A stretch of 64,000 nt of DNA from Pocillopora verrucosa (taxonomy: Eukaryota > Cnidaria > Anthozoa > Scleractinia > Pocilloporidae): positions 27,181,388 through 27,245,387 of the forward strand of contig NC_089316.1 in assembly GCF_036669915.1 (NCBI RefSeq), read 5' to 3'. The position numbers were made by a program, and so were the translations under genes. Under the pieces are notes generated by a model. The model had not been told where the DNA came from, did not search any database, and saw only the letters and a program-made list of their open reading frames with translations. Positions within the stretch are counted from its first letter, which is position 1, and each line of letters opens with the position of its first letter. Below, in pieces: positions 1 to 12,900 of the stretch.

Positions 1-462
1 AGAGTAGGTATAATTAATACTTTGCGCATGTTTTTTATCTAAATTTCAAACACGTTGAAAAAGTAACCTTCCTTTTTCATCCCATTCATCAAAATTAGTA
101 TCAGCAAAAAGCTATTGTATCAGGTTTATTGCTAATGTATGTTGCGGTTTAGTGTGAGTTTATCTAACAAACTTAGTAATGAACTGCGATAACTTTTTAA
201 TCATGCTTAGTCACTCCTAGCCGCGTGTTTAACAAATCTCAGATCCTATAATTGTATCTAGAGGAAGTCTACGTTGAAACAAAAAATTTTTCCTAAACCT
301 TGTCGTAAATTAATTCTTTGTTTTAAAAGCCTATTGTTGATCTCTCTTTTTGGTCCCAAAAAATTTAACAAAAGCCGTAGCTGATAGCTGGTGCCACCGA
401 TGAAGCTTCACTAAATGTGCTTTGAGAAAGCCTAAATTTTAGACCGGAAAACGTTTCATAGA

Positions 463-472
463 GAAACTGAAA
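463..472 (+). promoter_or_regulatory. ISRE/IRF-element-like motif GAAACTGAAA
   Basis: The sequence matches the GAAANNGAAA core bound by IRF proteins. It is about 1.35 kb upstream of an IRF start codon, and a second identical copy follows within 80 bases. Function is inference from the motif only. Confidence 0.3.
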
Positions 473-541
473 AATCATGAAATTGTTTTAGTTTTTAAAG
501 ACCTAGCCGCGAAAACACGTGTAATTACTGAAACTCTTGAT

Positions 542-551
542 GAAACTGAAA
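542..551 (+). promoter_or_regulatory. Second ISRE-like motif GAAACTGAAA
   Basis: This is an identical copy of the motif at 463-472. An extra GAAACT half site lies just upstream at about 529-534. A pair of IRF cores upstream of an IRF gene suggests autoregulation, but such motifs also occur by chance in A-rich DNA. Confidence 0.3.
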
Positions 552-1814
552 AACTGCATACATATGGACCATTCAGCGCGTATTTCGTAAAGATGCAAAT
601 TTTTCCACGGGGAACATCCCAAGTTAATTATATGAGGTCTCTTTCCGATAAAGCACTAAAACCCTTCCCATGGCGAATCGAAAGCTTAACTCTATTTGAC
701 GGCTGGATGTACGTTATAACTATTTTTGTACTGTGACCGGTTTAAAGAGCATCACCGTAGCTCATACGAAACCACACAAGACAGTAATTGGGCATTTCCT
801 GTTTATGAACATGTGATATTTAAATGACGGCTAGCAGAAGTTGAAAATAGATTCTTGAATGAATGACTGTACATGGTAAATTCCCTCGCTGTCTCCCTTA
901 GGAAAAATAAAGTTGTCGGTAATTTATGCTACACGAGTTACATAAAAGCAAGGTTATTCAGTAAAGTCAAGAAGCTAATTCTTTCTTTGGAATTGCAAAA
1001 CGGCACATCTCTACTGTTCCTTTTAAGTGTTTATTTGCGTACCTTCCCATATTGGGAAGAAATTTTTAATAGTTAACCATTAAACTCGAACAAAAAACCT
1101 TGGATAGGAACGTTAACAACCGCACAGCGTTTGAAATGCGTATAGGCGTTGTTTGCTAACTCGTGCAGCGCAATTAAATCGTTCTTGTAAACATTGACAA
1201 AAAGTTGGAAGGTTTTTTCATCGCGTAGGATCGAAACTATATTTATTGAGTAGCATCATGACCGTTAAATAACACTTTTGATATGAAAAGAATAACGACA
1301 GCTGTCTGGGATAATATCATGAGGGCTCTGTGCCAGCAAGCCTCGATCTGATTGGTCAGTGAAAGTTTTAAAAGCCTCACAGTAATTTTCCTCGGTTGCA
1401 CCGAATCAAGCTTCATTACAAGCGTTGTAACGCTCGGCACGCGCAACTCAGGTAGAAGGGTAAGTAAATTTAGGGTAGTTTTTTTGTTTGATCACTTAAT
1501 TCCTGCAAACGATTTCCTTTCCCAGAAGTTTGCGTGTTTGGGGTCACACCTTTGAAACTGAATCGCCCACACAGAATTTCATTATCAAATTGTGAAATAC
1601 CGTGATGTAGTTTGCAAATGTAACAGTGTGATGTCAGCGCTTGCCGTGCTGCTAACGATCTTTCTATGAAGAAGTTTAACATGGAGCGAAGTGACTCCAT
1701 GAAAGTTTGCGGAGCGCGAAGTGTTTGACTCATAGAGGTAAACTGATGCGAGTTATTCTTTATCTGACTTTTCGTGCTTTCAGAGATTCCGTAATTTGCT
1801 TCAATTAGACTACA

Positions 1815-4800
1815 ATGCATCATCGAAAGAAACTTCGCCTCCGCGACTGGCTTGTGATGAATATCAATGAAGGCCGATTTGGTTTGAGATGGGAAGGAGA
1901 CCCAAAGGACAGAATGTTTAGAGTACCGTGGAAGCACGGCAGTCGGCATGGATGGAGCGTTGAAGATGCTGCTCTGTTCCAAGCTTGGGCTACATACACA
2001 GGAAAGTATAAAGAAGGCAGGGATAAAGCTGACCCTCGAAAGTGGAAGACGAATTTCAGGTGCGCCCTAAACGCTCTGCCTGATATCAAAGAAATTCGCA
2101 CCAAAAGTTGTCCGCGTGGAAGGGATGCATTCAAAATCTACCGAATGAGGCCGCTTAGAGGCAGAGGTAAGCTTAGCTTACATTAAGGCTAACATTGACT
2201 CCAGGAATTTTTGTGATATATATAGAGAAAGCTCTGAGTTCACCGTAATGAATACTGAGACAACGAGTCCTCAGGTGACAGGAAAAAGGAACAGAATTGG
2301 GCAATATTTTGTGATACCGCAAATCTAGCAAACAACTGCCGTGCAATCACAAGTAAAATGTTGCAACTTACTAAAATTGAAGTAGAAACCTTAGCAAAAA
2401 AAAGCATCAGTGAAAACTTCTCTTCCATTCAGAGTGTCAGCGATCATTCGCGATTCCACTTAAAAATCAGAAAAGTTTGTTTTGCTTGCGCACGAAATGA
2501 GAACACAACCTTATTGACTTGCCAACGACTGAGCACCTGATATTGGCAATTTCCTTCATCCTAGAAAAAAGGAAACCGTGCCGGGAATGGAACATCCAGA
2601 CTTATTTGACCTCAAACATTGTCAATCCTAAGCAATGTTTTTTTTACAAACTATTATCGAGTCAACTTGCCGTCAATTAAAGAAATTCTTTCATAATGAT
2701 CACGTTTTTGCTAGCTGTAGTTTGGTTTGCTAAATTGTTGTTGTTGTATTCAGTTGAGCCAACAACATGTAGTAGCGGTTACTTTAATTTCGATGGCTTT
2801 CCAAAAACATTTGTACTCGTCAGTGTATTCTAGGCCATTTTTCCCCAACAAAAAGGTAGGTATTCATTCAGAATTTGGTAGAATAGACTCCATTACACAA
2901 CCACCCGTAATTAACGTCTACATCAAACTAGGCTTTCCCACAGCTCAAAGCTTTGCGCTTGAGCTAAAAACGCCTTCATCAACGAGAAATCATCTTTAGC
3001 AAGTGCGGAACTTGCAAATATCGTGGCAAATATCTACCAAATGTCCTTCCTCCTTTCACAGGTTGCTGAGTGTGGGATTTCTTTTGTCTTTCTTCTGTGC
3101 TGTAACACGAAGTAACTGAGAAATGAAATTTAAGATAGACTTTCGAACGTAAGCAGATTTTTTTTTTATCTTTATCTGATGCAACGGTGTGGTGCATCAA
3201 CAATTCAACTAATTCGGTGAGGTTTGTTTATTTAAAGAACACGAGCATTAGTGAACTAGAATCTAATAGCGCTGCAAAACAATATAAACTATGAAGGAAA
3301 AGAAAAGGTAATCTATGTTGGGAGAGATCGGATCAGGCCTCCTTGCATGGTTACTTTCACTTTCGTCGAAGAATCATCGCGAAGGAATCATTTCTATAAA
3401 CAACTTTTCCGTTGTTTGTAAAGAAAGTAATCGGATTTTCCCAACTGAGTGTGTTACATTTATATTGCAGACTTTCTTTACAGATTGTTTCACAGTTCGT
3501 CCTCAAAAGACTTGAAAATTAGTGGTTCGGCCAGCATACGATCATGTAATCTTTTTGTTTTAATAATTGCATACACTTGAACATGTACTTGTGAATGTGA
3601 ACAAAAAGCTGGAAAAACCAGTTTCGCAGCAAGTTGACGCACATGGCCACGAATAGTGCTATTTCGGGAAGTTGACAGCGGCGAAATGCACAAACGGTGA
3701 CTTGCGAATTTTGCGACAGGTAGACCGACAGGTACTCTTCAAAATGGGCCTTTTCTTCATCTTCAAACACGTGTTTTGTCAACTTAAGCTTCAGCAATTG
3801 TAATTTAATGTTGCATCGTCGCTTAAGTGAATAGCAAACTGAATTTTATTTGCCATCCATTTTTTCACTGGGACAAAAGTTTTACCGATGTGACTTGAAG
3901 AAAATTAGCGATACCAAGAGCATGAGTGAAAACCAGGAAATAATCAGTATTTCGCGTTTCAACTGAATTTCTATTAAGTAAAGACTTGTTCAGTAAAAAG
4001 TTGGAAAGCTTTAATTAATAATAATTTGATAATAAATATTGTGGTTTTCTTTCACTGTCTGGGCTTTCGGTACGTGATCGCCCAGATTTTTGCGTGAAAG
4101 AATAATTTTTGAAGCGCGCTGACGCTTTAGAGATGTGATTTAATTTTTGATCTTCAGACAAGACAGGATTGATTGAAAAGATGTAGCCCTTCGGCAATTT
4201 CAGCACGGTTCAGACAATGAGTTTTAGGAACTAAATAGAGCACTAGAGAACTGAAACCACGATGATGGAAAGATAAAGTTTGAATGAACTTTCAATGAAT
4301 CAAAAAGTTAATTAGCACGCTGTACTAAGCTCTCATCATTGAATCAACTCAATCACTTTCTTGAAATGAATTTCAAGGCTCTTGATTAAAAAAGTAAACA
4401 ACAAATTGTATAAAATATTGAAACAAAACCCCTTTGTCGTCTCGAAGAAACTTGTCATGAATGATTTCAAAATTGTATCATGATCACGTAGAGATAAAAG
4501 ATTTTCCCTGTTCTTTTCACAGAGAATCCGCCTTTGTTGTCCACCAGTCAGACAACGGAAATAAGAAGGAGCGAAGCCGTATTTCAGCCTCCAAGACTAT
4601 CTTTTAGAGAGACCAGTTTTCCGACTTTGGGCGTGTGTTACCAGGTAAGCAAGTTTCCATGCTTTCTCATCTCATACACAAATGTAGTAATTCCTGCAAC
4701 AGCTGGAGTGAGAAGCATTTTTCTTATGGAAAACATGTAAAACTCATAAAAAAAATCATCCTACATTTGACTTTTTTGCTTCCGGTTTACCTCGTAATTC

Positions 4801-7800
4801 GTGGGCCGCTTAAAACAGATTTTTCTTTCCAGTGGTTCTAAACCCTTCTCTATCTCCTCCAAATATATGTAAAAAAATCTAAAATAAACGGCTTAATTTC
4901 CTTTAGTTACCTTTCGTCAGGTAGTCCTAGCAATAATCTTTATTTCTGAAGCCCTCATTGCCAAATTTGAGAATTGCACCCGCGACTTCTGGATTCGATG
5001 CGCGCGGAGTACACGCGGTCATGTCCGGCTCTACACGCACGATATCTCTTCGGTTTCATCGGTTCTACCCAGACTGGCGAAGTCTGCTTACTTCAACTGA
5101 TTTTTTGAGGATTCTGATCGAATTTCTGGGAATTCCCTGTATTTGAAAAAAGCTAACGAGATAATCAACACTGAATTTAAATGACAAGTTTGGTTTTTTA
5201 GATGGGGTTTGAAGATATTGAAGAAATTTATCTCAAATCCACTGACGTTTTACAGAAATTTCGAAGAGATATTTCAATCGGCGATTTCAAGTGATATCGC
5301 TTTCGCAACGCGAAACAAATATTGTTCCACCAGTCAATTTCTCGGAATTCTAGGTTCACGAGTTACATAAGAGAGAGCGATTTAGGAAAGGAAAGTTTTC
5401 CACCCCTCAAGAGATTTACAGGAAAAAAAATTGCTAGATCTGCGAATTATAGCTGGAAGTCAATCTTTAATCTCATAGCTACCCTCTCAATTTTATAAGT
5501 AATGATCTCGCTTGAGCGTCCTAATTAGTAGGCAGAATTGATTTTTTTTACGAACTCCACTCGCCGACTACTTTGAATGAATAAGAATTCGATATTCCAC
5601 GACCGCTTAAATCATAATAAAATTACTTTCACTTTCATCGATTCAGAGACATTTCACTACAAAAGAGCAATGTGGTTCCTAAAATTCACATCATTAGCTA
5701 AGGTAACACAAACAGCCGACGAACCTTACACGCTGCGTAATTACGCATGACTACTCCGCCGCTGCTCAAAGCTTCTGCGTTTACATAATGACTCACCTCA
5801 CAGCTTTCTCCGGATACAATCCTTATGTCATAAAAAAATCCTCCAATTTATCCAAATTTGCATCAACTCAAAGAATGCTTTTCACAAACGTGTCATGTCA
5901 AAATGACGCTTGGTGACGTTTCTTGGAAATCAGTTGAAATATTATGCCTTATCATTTTGAGAATATAGAGTTACGAAAATGAAACAAAGCGAACAAAAGA
6001 TTGTTTGTATTTGAAATAGTTGCGTGACCACAGCTGCTATACGGATGAAGAGCGGAACCGGAAGTTGCTTTGCAAACTACATTTGGATGTTGAAACCTTC
6101 GAGAGAACGGTTTTACAGTTCCTTTGGGATCTCTTGAATCAAAAGGGTTGATTACGGATATACGGACGTCCCTCATTCGGTGGTGTTAGCACGACTAAAC
6201 GATTTTTAATCACCTTTGATAATATCGAGTTTCCCGGAAAGCAGTTGTTTATTGACACCCAAGGTGATAATATTACAAAAACAACTTCCCGCGATATCTG
6301 AGGGGTTATTTTTAAGACTAAATCATCCGTATGACAGAATCAATTGTACTGTGTACTTTATGGGGTGTCAAAAATAAACAATAGTACCTCTATAAATTTC
6401 GCCTCCTATAAACACAATTGATTGCGCAAGTTTAACTTTTATTTTCAGCCCTCTTCCTACCCGGCAGAGCCGGAAGCTTATGACAGATGGCCGTGTCGAG
6501 GTAAGCTTACTTGTAAATGGAATTATTTGGGGCTCTTTCTATAAACACAGTCAATGTTTTTGCATCCTTCCCTCGGACTTTTCCGTTAGAGCCCCTACAA
6601 ACTGACTGGCCCGGTATCAAGAAAGACGGACAGTTTGTCTGATGGTCTTATTGGTTACCGAGCTTAAATTTCGAGAAATTTCAGCTCAGTTACTGAGATG
6701 AATTAGACATGACCGTCCCTCGATTGGGCTGAGAGGTTGAAATGTCTGGGCCACCAATATCTAGGCCAGCCCGCCTCCTTATGTGGAAACAATGAGATTT
6801 TCATTGCAGTTCTACAGCTGGGGCGAGATCTAAGCAACCAAGCAAACCTGTTTGACTGGGTTCGTGTGAAGACACCTGCCTAAGTAACTTTGAACAATTT
6901 GATCTGTTTATTTGAGAGAAAGGTTAACATGAATGTTAACTAGATTGGGAAATTCCCTTTTAAACACTTCGGTTTTGAAACTGGCTTAGAACCCGAAAGG
7001 TCGTGGTTTTTTTCCCTTTGGCAACCAAGCGAAACTGTTTCCACTTGAGACATCCTGCTGAGTTTAACTTCAAGCTCGGTTACAAGAGTGAAAAACTAAA
7101 CCCGATGACGGTTGTTGCATTGGGTGGCAGTCTAAGCATAATTTCAAAACGCGAGTTGCCACGAGCGTATACGTGGGCACGCGCGGGGATAAACGACCAA
7201 AGGCTCCTTTTTTTCCTCGCGTGTTCATCGCGTGTTTCAAATTTAATGGCGCACGCGCATTGAAAACCTCGTTCCCAGGATTCTCCCTCTCCTTAGATCG
7301 TGGGACTTTGACTTGCGCCTGCTGAGCAATGTTAATGTTATGGATTAAAATAAGTGAGTTTTACGAAGGTTCCAGGGGTGAGTATAAATGAGAGCACTAA
7401 AACTTTCGTTTCTCTTTTTTTAACGTCTTTATTGTAGACAGAAGGGAAAGTACAGGATTGAGTGACGAAGAAATTGTTAACGTAAGAAAGGCTTCGTTCT
7501 GTTTTGTTTGTTTAGGAACTATCACAGTCTTTCCTTTTTTTTTTATAACGCTTATCATAATGGCCAAACAGAGGTGACCTGAGTAAACCTGCGCTGACGT
7601 CTCAACCAATCAGATGCAAAACTGAAGTCCCACGTGACTTGGTCGCCCGCGCTTTCCCGCGCTTTCCCGCGCTTAAGGCTGTTGTCTTGCTTTTGTTTTT
7701 AGTTCCCCTTGGCTACTTGTTACAGGTCACTTTTTCCAAATGATTGTCGTTATAGTTTGATTTCTAAATTTTTGGTTCAACAACACTCATTTGAAGTACG

Positions 7801-8212
7801 CTTAATCCTAAACCTGAACTCAGCAAAAGTAACGCGCGGTTTTTGGCATTCGACGAAAACAAATGCAGCAGCTGCAAAAACGACTCGCGAAGCTTTCCGC
7901 CCCAAGCCTCTAGCGGCTTCACTGTAAGGTGCGCACAAATCCGCCCACTTAAAGCATTGTGCCTGATTGGTTGAAAAGGTGGTGTGAGTTTTATAGACCA
8001 ATCACAAAGCGGTTAGAGGCAAAACTAAAGTAATTCCAGATTTCTTATTGACATGCAGTTGTTAATCAACTTTTTTCTGAATTCTACAGTTGGTACATCA
8101 AATGATGAGTGAAGCAAGTTCGCCAGAGTATCTAAGCTCACCAAATCTTAGCTCTCCAGGTGGAAGTGCAGATTCATACCATGCTGGTTTGAACCCGTTC
8201 CAGTTCCCATGA
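1815..8212 (+). CDS. Interferon regulatory factor (IRF1/2-like), spliced
   Basis: Transcription factor of the IRF family; it should bind GAAA-core promoter elements in the nucleus. Exon 1 (1815-2166) encodes the whole DNA-binding domain. The tryptophan pentad is at W12, W26, W39, W47 and W58, almost the spacing of vertebrate IRF1. R82 and C83 in NFRCALNALPD match the GAAA-contacting residues. The domain is followed by KIYRM, typical of IRF1/2. Exon 2 is 4523-4644 and exon 3 is 6449-6500, both with clean GT/AG sites and compatible phase. The last exon, 8090-8212, ends FNPFQFP-like before TGA and begins in phase 0, whereas exon 3 ends in phase 1. A bridging exon at 6810-6865 with a weak GTGAAG donor restores the frame and gives 234 aa. 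If that donor is not used, the same exon reads to TAA at 6881-6883, a possible alternative end. No IRF-association (IAD) domain is visible. The family call is firm; exons 4 and 5 are tentative. Confidence 0.85.
7597..8040. repeat. Dispersed repeat with CCAATCAGA and CCCGCGCTTT motifs
   Basis: This intronic block opens with ACCAATCAGATGC, followed by a GACTTGGTCGCCC stretch and a triple TTTCCCGCGC run. The same order of motifs recurs at 40751-40890 in an intron of the CAMSAP gene. A further CCAATCA segment near 8000 may be its other end. It looks like a short non-autonomous repeat carrying promoter-like CCAAT boxes; I cannot assign a class. Confidence 0.5.
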
Positions 8213-9962
8213 TGCCTTCTTACAGCTTGTTCGCAACCAGTCTTTCTCTGAAAGAGGTTCGCGTTGTTCCAAATACGATAAAACCAACTTAGTGTTGGTG
8301 TAGATGTTATGATTTAGTTTCCAAGCACTTAAGTTAGATTTACTGTCTATGTTCTTTTTCCGTCTGTTTTGTCTTATCTTAGGAAAAAATAACTAAAAAA
8401 GCGTTCACTAATACAATTTTTTTAACAGAGGAAGCAAGCTTAGCACTTGATCCAGGATTCGGTGCAAACACCCTTTTGAAGAACACGTTAATAGGCTTTT
8501 TGATTTTCAGTGAGAGAGAATCAAGCCAAAAAGACCGGTTATTTGGACACGTGCACATAAGCTTATTCCTAAAGAAATCGGTGTTTTCGGAAATCCGATG
8601 AAAACTCCATAAATCACTTGTCTTCTGGTGATAGATTCAGTCTCAGCTTAATCTCTCTTCCCTCTTAGGTTTGTCACAATAAGAAAGGTTTTTTTTTTTC
8701 GTTTTGATACAATTCGCAAAAGCGTTAGCCCGTAATTGTCAATTTCAATTCTGAAAACGCTTAACGTAACTTGGTGTTGCAAGAAATTGAGGCGACTTTG
8801 TTAGGAAATGACTTGAAGCACAACGACTAGACCCAAGCCTCTGGTTCAAAAGCACTTGGAGCACCTCGTAACAGTTTTGTTAAATGGGATTCATCTCGCG
8901 CAGATTCTTTCTTCTAATACCCTAACTAAGCGCGATAAAGTAAATACCAAGTATTTTTTTAAAGTAAACTTCAAGAGTTGTATTGCATGATAAAGCTTTC
9001 AAGAGCAAGGGTAAATGAATCTTTATATTGGCCTCTATGGGTGTCATGGAGTGATAAGATTCGATGTAAAGTTTTGGGAAATAAAAATACGCCAGAATTT
9101 CAAGTTTTTCACGGTTACTTGATTGATATTAATAGGCAAAGGAAGGAGAGCTCAGAAAAGGTCTGGAAACGAGTCGAAGGCCCATCCAGCCCGAGTTCAA
9201 GAAGTGATAACGAGTGTTACCACTCCCCACCTAGATGGGGTGTCCGTCCATGGCAAGCATGACTTCAAGTTCGTTTGACATTTCGCCGGTACCTATTTAT
9301 ACTCCTGGTTATGGAGAGGCACACTGAAAGTACAGTGTCTTACCTAAGAACTCAACACAGCGATCCGGACAGGTTTCGAACCCAGACCTCTCGACTTACA
9401 ATTCAGTGCATTAACCGTCCAACCATCATTACTCCAGGGGAGAATGGGATGGGTCCGCTTATTACCCTATGTTCTCCGAAAACTGGTCAAGGTGACGAGT
9501 CACGGTCTTTGTCGCGGGCTTCAATTTCGGGTCGTCATCAAAAAGAGGAGAGCACACTGTTGTGTGACATGCCAAGGGATCAAAGGGTTAAAGGTGATAA
9601 AGTCAAATTAACTCCCTTCCTCCTTCCCTGAACTTGAGCGAATTTAGGTAGAACGAGGGTATGCATGCCCCCCTCCCCCCCCCCCCCCCTCCTTCGCCTC
9701 CCAAACTTTTCGTGGGACTGTACTAAGATTACACCCTTACAACAACAATACTTTGGACACCTATTTCTCAATGCTCTGGATCTGTGACCGCCGAGAGAAA
9801 AGGGTTGCATCAAAACGCACTGATCACAACAAAATTTGAACTGACGAATGAGGTAACGAGCAGCTGCGGCTTATTTGTTTGGTGACTAGTACACGACCTC
9901 CAAAATAGAGAAGATGACAGCCGCACGCGCCCGCTGTACTCAGCTGAACTTTAAATGTCAAT
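8213..9962. other. IRF 3' flank and intergenic DNA
   Basis: I see no coding exon. The IRF 3' UTR must lie in the first part. The stretch includes a reverse-oriented tRNA-like SINE (about 9270-9460) and a poly-C/CT run at about 9668-9692. The 5' UTR or promoter of the zinc-finger gene occupies the end. Confidence 0.5.
9270..9460 (-). mobile_element. tRNA-derived SINE, reverse orientation
   Basis: On the minus strand this reads as a tRNA-like head with a degenerate Pol III B-box, seen on the plus strand as GGTTTCGAACCCAGACC at about 9373. The body shares the GGTACC-ATTTATACTCC segment with a second copy at about 57195-57345. Two copies with the same B-box and tail support a SINE family. The ends are approximate. 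Confidence 0.55.
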
Positions 9963-12900
9963 ATGGCGAACACTGAAATGCCGCAATGCAACACTTTTGA
10001 GAGTTATAATTCTAGTCGAATGATCAGTACGTCTTTCGCATCTCCTCTGAACTCTTTATCTCAGCAGCTTAACAGTCCTCATGCAGGAAGTAAACGGAAG
10101 GCGAGTGAGGATCAAAACACAAACCCTGTACCCCACAAGCAAACAGCGCGTCTTGAAACTGTTGAACAGCATCCCCAACGAGAACTATTTTGCGAAATCT
10201 GCAACGTACAGCTTAATTCGATCACTCAAACTTTACAGCACAGAGAGGGGAAAGCTCATTTGAACAAACTCAAGAAGGTTGAGGAATTTAAAACGGTATG
10301 CTCGGTCAGATAATTTATTTGTGAAATATCTTAATTTAACAGTTATAGATAAGTGTGGTTCATTTATTCTTTAAATAGGTTTTTTTTTTTAACATAAGTT
10401 TTGATTGACAGATTGGTCGTGTGTTCCAGTATTTTAGGGGCTGAAAAAGTTTTTAGATGAGTGAAATCATTTTCAAATCAAGTTTAAATCAAACTACGTG
10501 CTGTTTTCGTCATTTATATCTTACAATTGTCAATTGCTGTTGCTAGGGTTTCCCGTTTTTAATTTAACTGCCAGCAGGTCTTTGGGCTAATTTGCGGTCT
10601 GGCGCAGCTTCTTCAAGCCTATTTTTTTACATGCACCTAAACAAGGAAATAAAAATAAGTAAGGTGCCCTTCGATCGTGATTCAACTATTTTTATTCTCG
10701 AAAATATTGTTTTTTTTTTGTTTTTTCTTCCAGCACGATTTACATTACAGGTAGCTAAAAAGTAGCAAAATGAAATCATAACTCCCACTTCTTTGCAAGA
10801 TCATCAAATCCAGTGGAGATTTCACTTAGGGTTAGGGTTAGGATCAGCTGTTTTTCAAGCTGTTCTTCCTCATGAAAATTTCATAAAAAAATGTTTAAAT
10901 TGATGGTACTTAGTTTTATAAACACCTCTCAATGGGTCATAATTAGCAGACGAGTTACAAGTCTGAATGTCTGATATTTTTGTCCCAACAACTTCCTGTG
11001 AGATTGAAATATTTGAGTGGTTCTCATGTTATTGTCTATTAACTTTTTCAATTGATTTCCACAACAAACAAAAAACATCTTTAATTTTCATGGCATGACT
11101 GACAGGAATCATGATTTTCTTTCAATAATTTCATTCATATATCTTTAGTGGTAGAATCATTAAATCCTTTCTATGTTTTCTGTTAACAAGCAATTATTAC
11201 TGGGTATATCTTTCAGAGATGACATGATAAAGAATTTTGAAGGCCAAGGTTTTTCGTTATTAGCTGATTAAAAATTTACAGTCATTTAATTGCGTAGAAC
11301 TACATTAAATATTTAAAACAAAGAATTTGATGCCAAATCTTAACTGCAAATGAATTTTTAACACCCTAACCTTATCACTCTACGGACAGACCAACTGGAA
11401 AGTTCATTTTATGAATGCATTTTTAAGCAGAATGGGAGAGTGCAAAGTATAAATCTGTTTATTTTAGGTTTGGCAGAATTCCACGGAACACAACTCTACC
11501 AACAGTGTTCCACTTCGCCTTCAAGTAAATCACAATCTTCCTCCAGCAAAACAAGCAGGAAATGGAAATCTACAGTGTGCAATCTGTCAAAAATCATTCA
11601 ACTCAGAATCACAAGCAACACAGCATTTTCAAAGCCCAAAACACAGACAGAAACTGAATAGTGTAGAAGATAGTAGAGAAGAGATAAGTTCTGTACCAGG
11701 AGCAAATGGATTGCTTACACAACAAGAACTTAATACAGATGGAACTAGTCATACCTATGATGTTCCTGGAAATGTAGATAGAACTTTTCCTCTGTCACCG
11801 GCAAAAACTAAAGCTATGGAATTATACTGTGAGATTTGTGGTTTAATGATGAACTCCATAATGCAAATGAAAACTCATCTTCAAGGATCAAAGCACAAGA
11901 ATAATGTTGCAAGTATGTATCAGAATTTCTTCCTGTTTTCTCTCTTAATCCTTTAACTCCCAGGATCTGATTGTTAATTCTCACCTCTAGCTGCTACACA
12001 TTTCCTTGTAAATTGGTTGCAAGAATTTTGTGTTAGATCAGGATAACAACTTTTACCTGATATATGTGGCAACTCTCATTACCTGTTTGCTTGATAGTGG
12101 GTGGATATTGTTGGGAGAGGTTACATGTGAATCACTTCAGGGAGTTAAAGGGTTAAACAATGATTAACCCTTTACTCATTTTCAGATGATCATTGTGCAA
12201 TTTCTCCTTACGACTCATCAAGTCAGAACAATATGAGAATTTAAAAAAATTAAAAATTGGAGGATATTTAATCGATCCAATGCCAAAATCTTACCACCAA
12301 AGTACAAGCAAATATATGATGTTCATTAAGGAGAATGTCTGCTTAGATATTGGTAGTGAAACAGTAACTGTTATTACTAAGCCAAAATTTAATGGCTTTT
12401 CTGTCACTGAGCCTGCTGAAAGGTTTCCCTGTTAACCCTTTAACTCCCGGATGTGATTAACGTAAAACTTCTCTCTACAATATCTATACATTCTTCAGCA
12501 AACAGGTAATGAGAATATTCACACTTATCAGGTAGAAGCTCCTATCTTGATCTAGCACTAAGTTCTCATGTTTATTATTTGTAATGCACATTTATATGTG
12601 CATAATATATAGTTTTAGGCAAGCCTAAAAGCGGAGCTTACATTTTTTTTTTCCTGCATGTCTCTTCAACAAAACTAAAGCCCCTACTATGGATAAAGTG
12701 TGTGGTAATATTAATGGATTTTCATTCGCAACTTCTCCGTGTCCATGTAGAGGACTGATTATAAGGTAGTGCCTGTGGTACAGTTGGCCGCACATGCTAA
12801 AAGTAGCACCTTGTATGGTCGTATGGTCGTACGGTCGTACGGTTGTACAGTCGTACGGTCGTATGGTTGTATGGTTGTATGGTCGTACGATTGTACGGTC

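Larger units (their letters stand above)
1..1783. other. Upstream non-coding region of the IRF gene
   Basis: I see no convincing coding exon here; the open frames are short and lack domain character. The stretch is AT-rich. It contains GAAACTGAAA motifs at 463-472 and 542-551 and a near match at 1554-1563, annotated separately. A good splice acceptor ending at 1783 (pyrimidine-rich run then CAG) lies 31 bases before the IRF start codon. The IRF transcript therefore probably has a non-coding first exon somewhere in this stretch; I could not place its 5' end. Confidence 0.5.

Noticed and set aside
1470-2134. Minus-strand frames overlapping the IRF DNA-binding exon
   Set aside because: The plus-strand frame contains the diagnostic tryptophan pentad; the opposite frames have no domain character.
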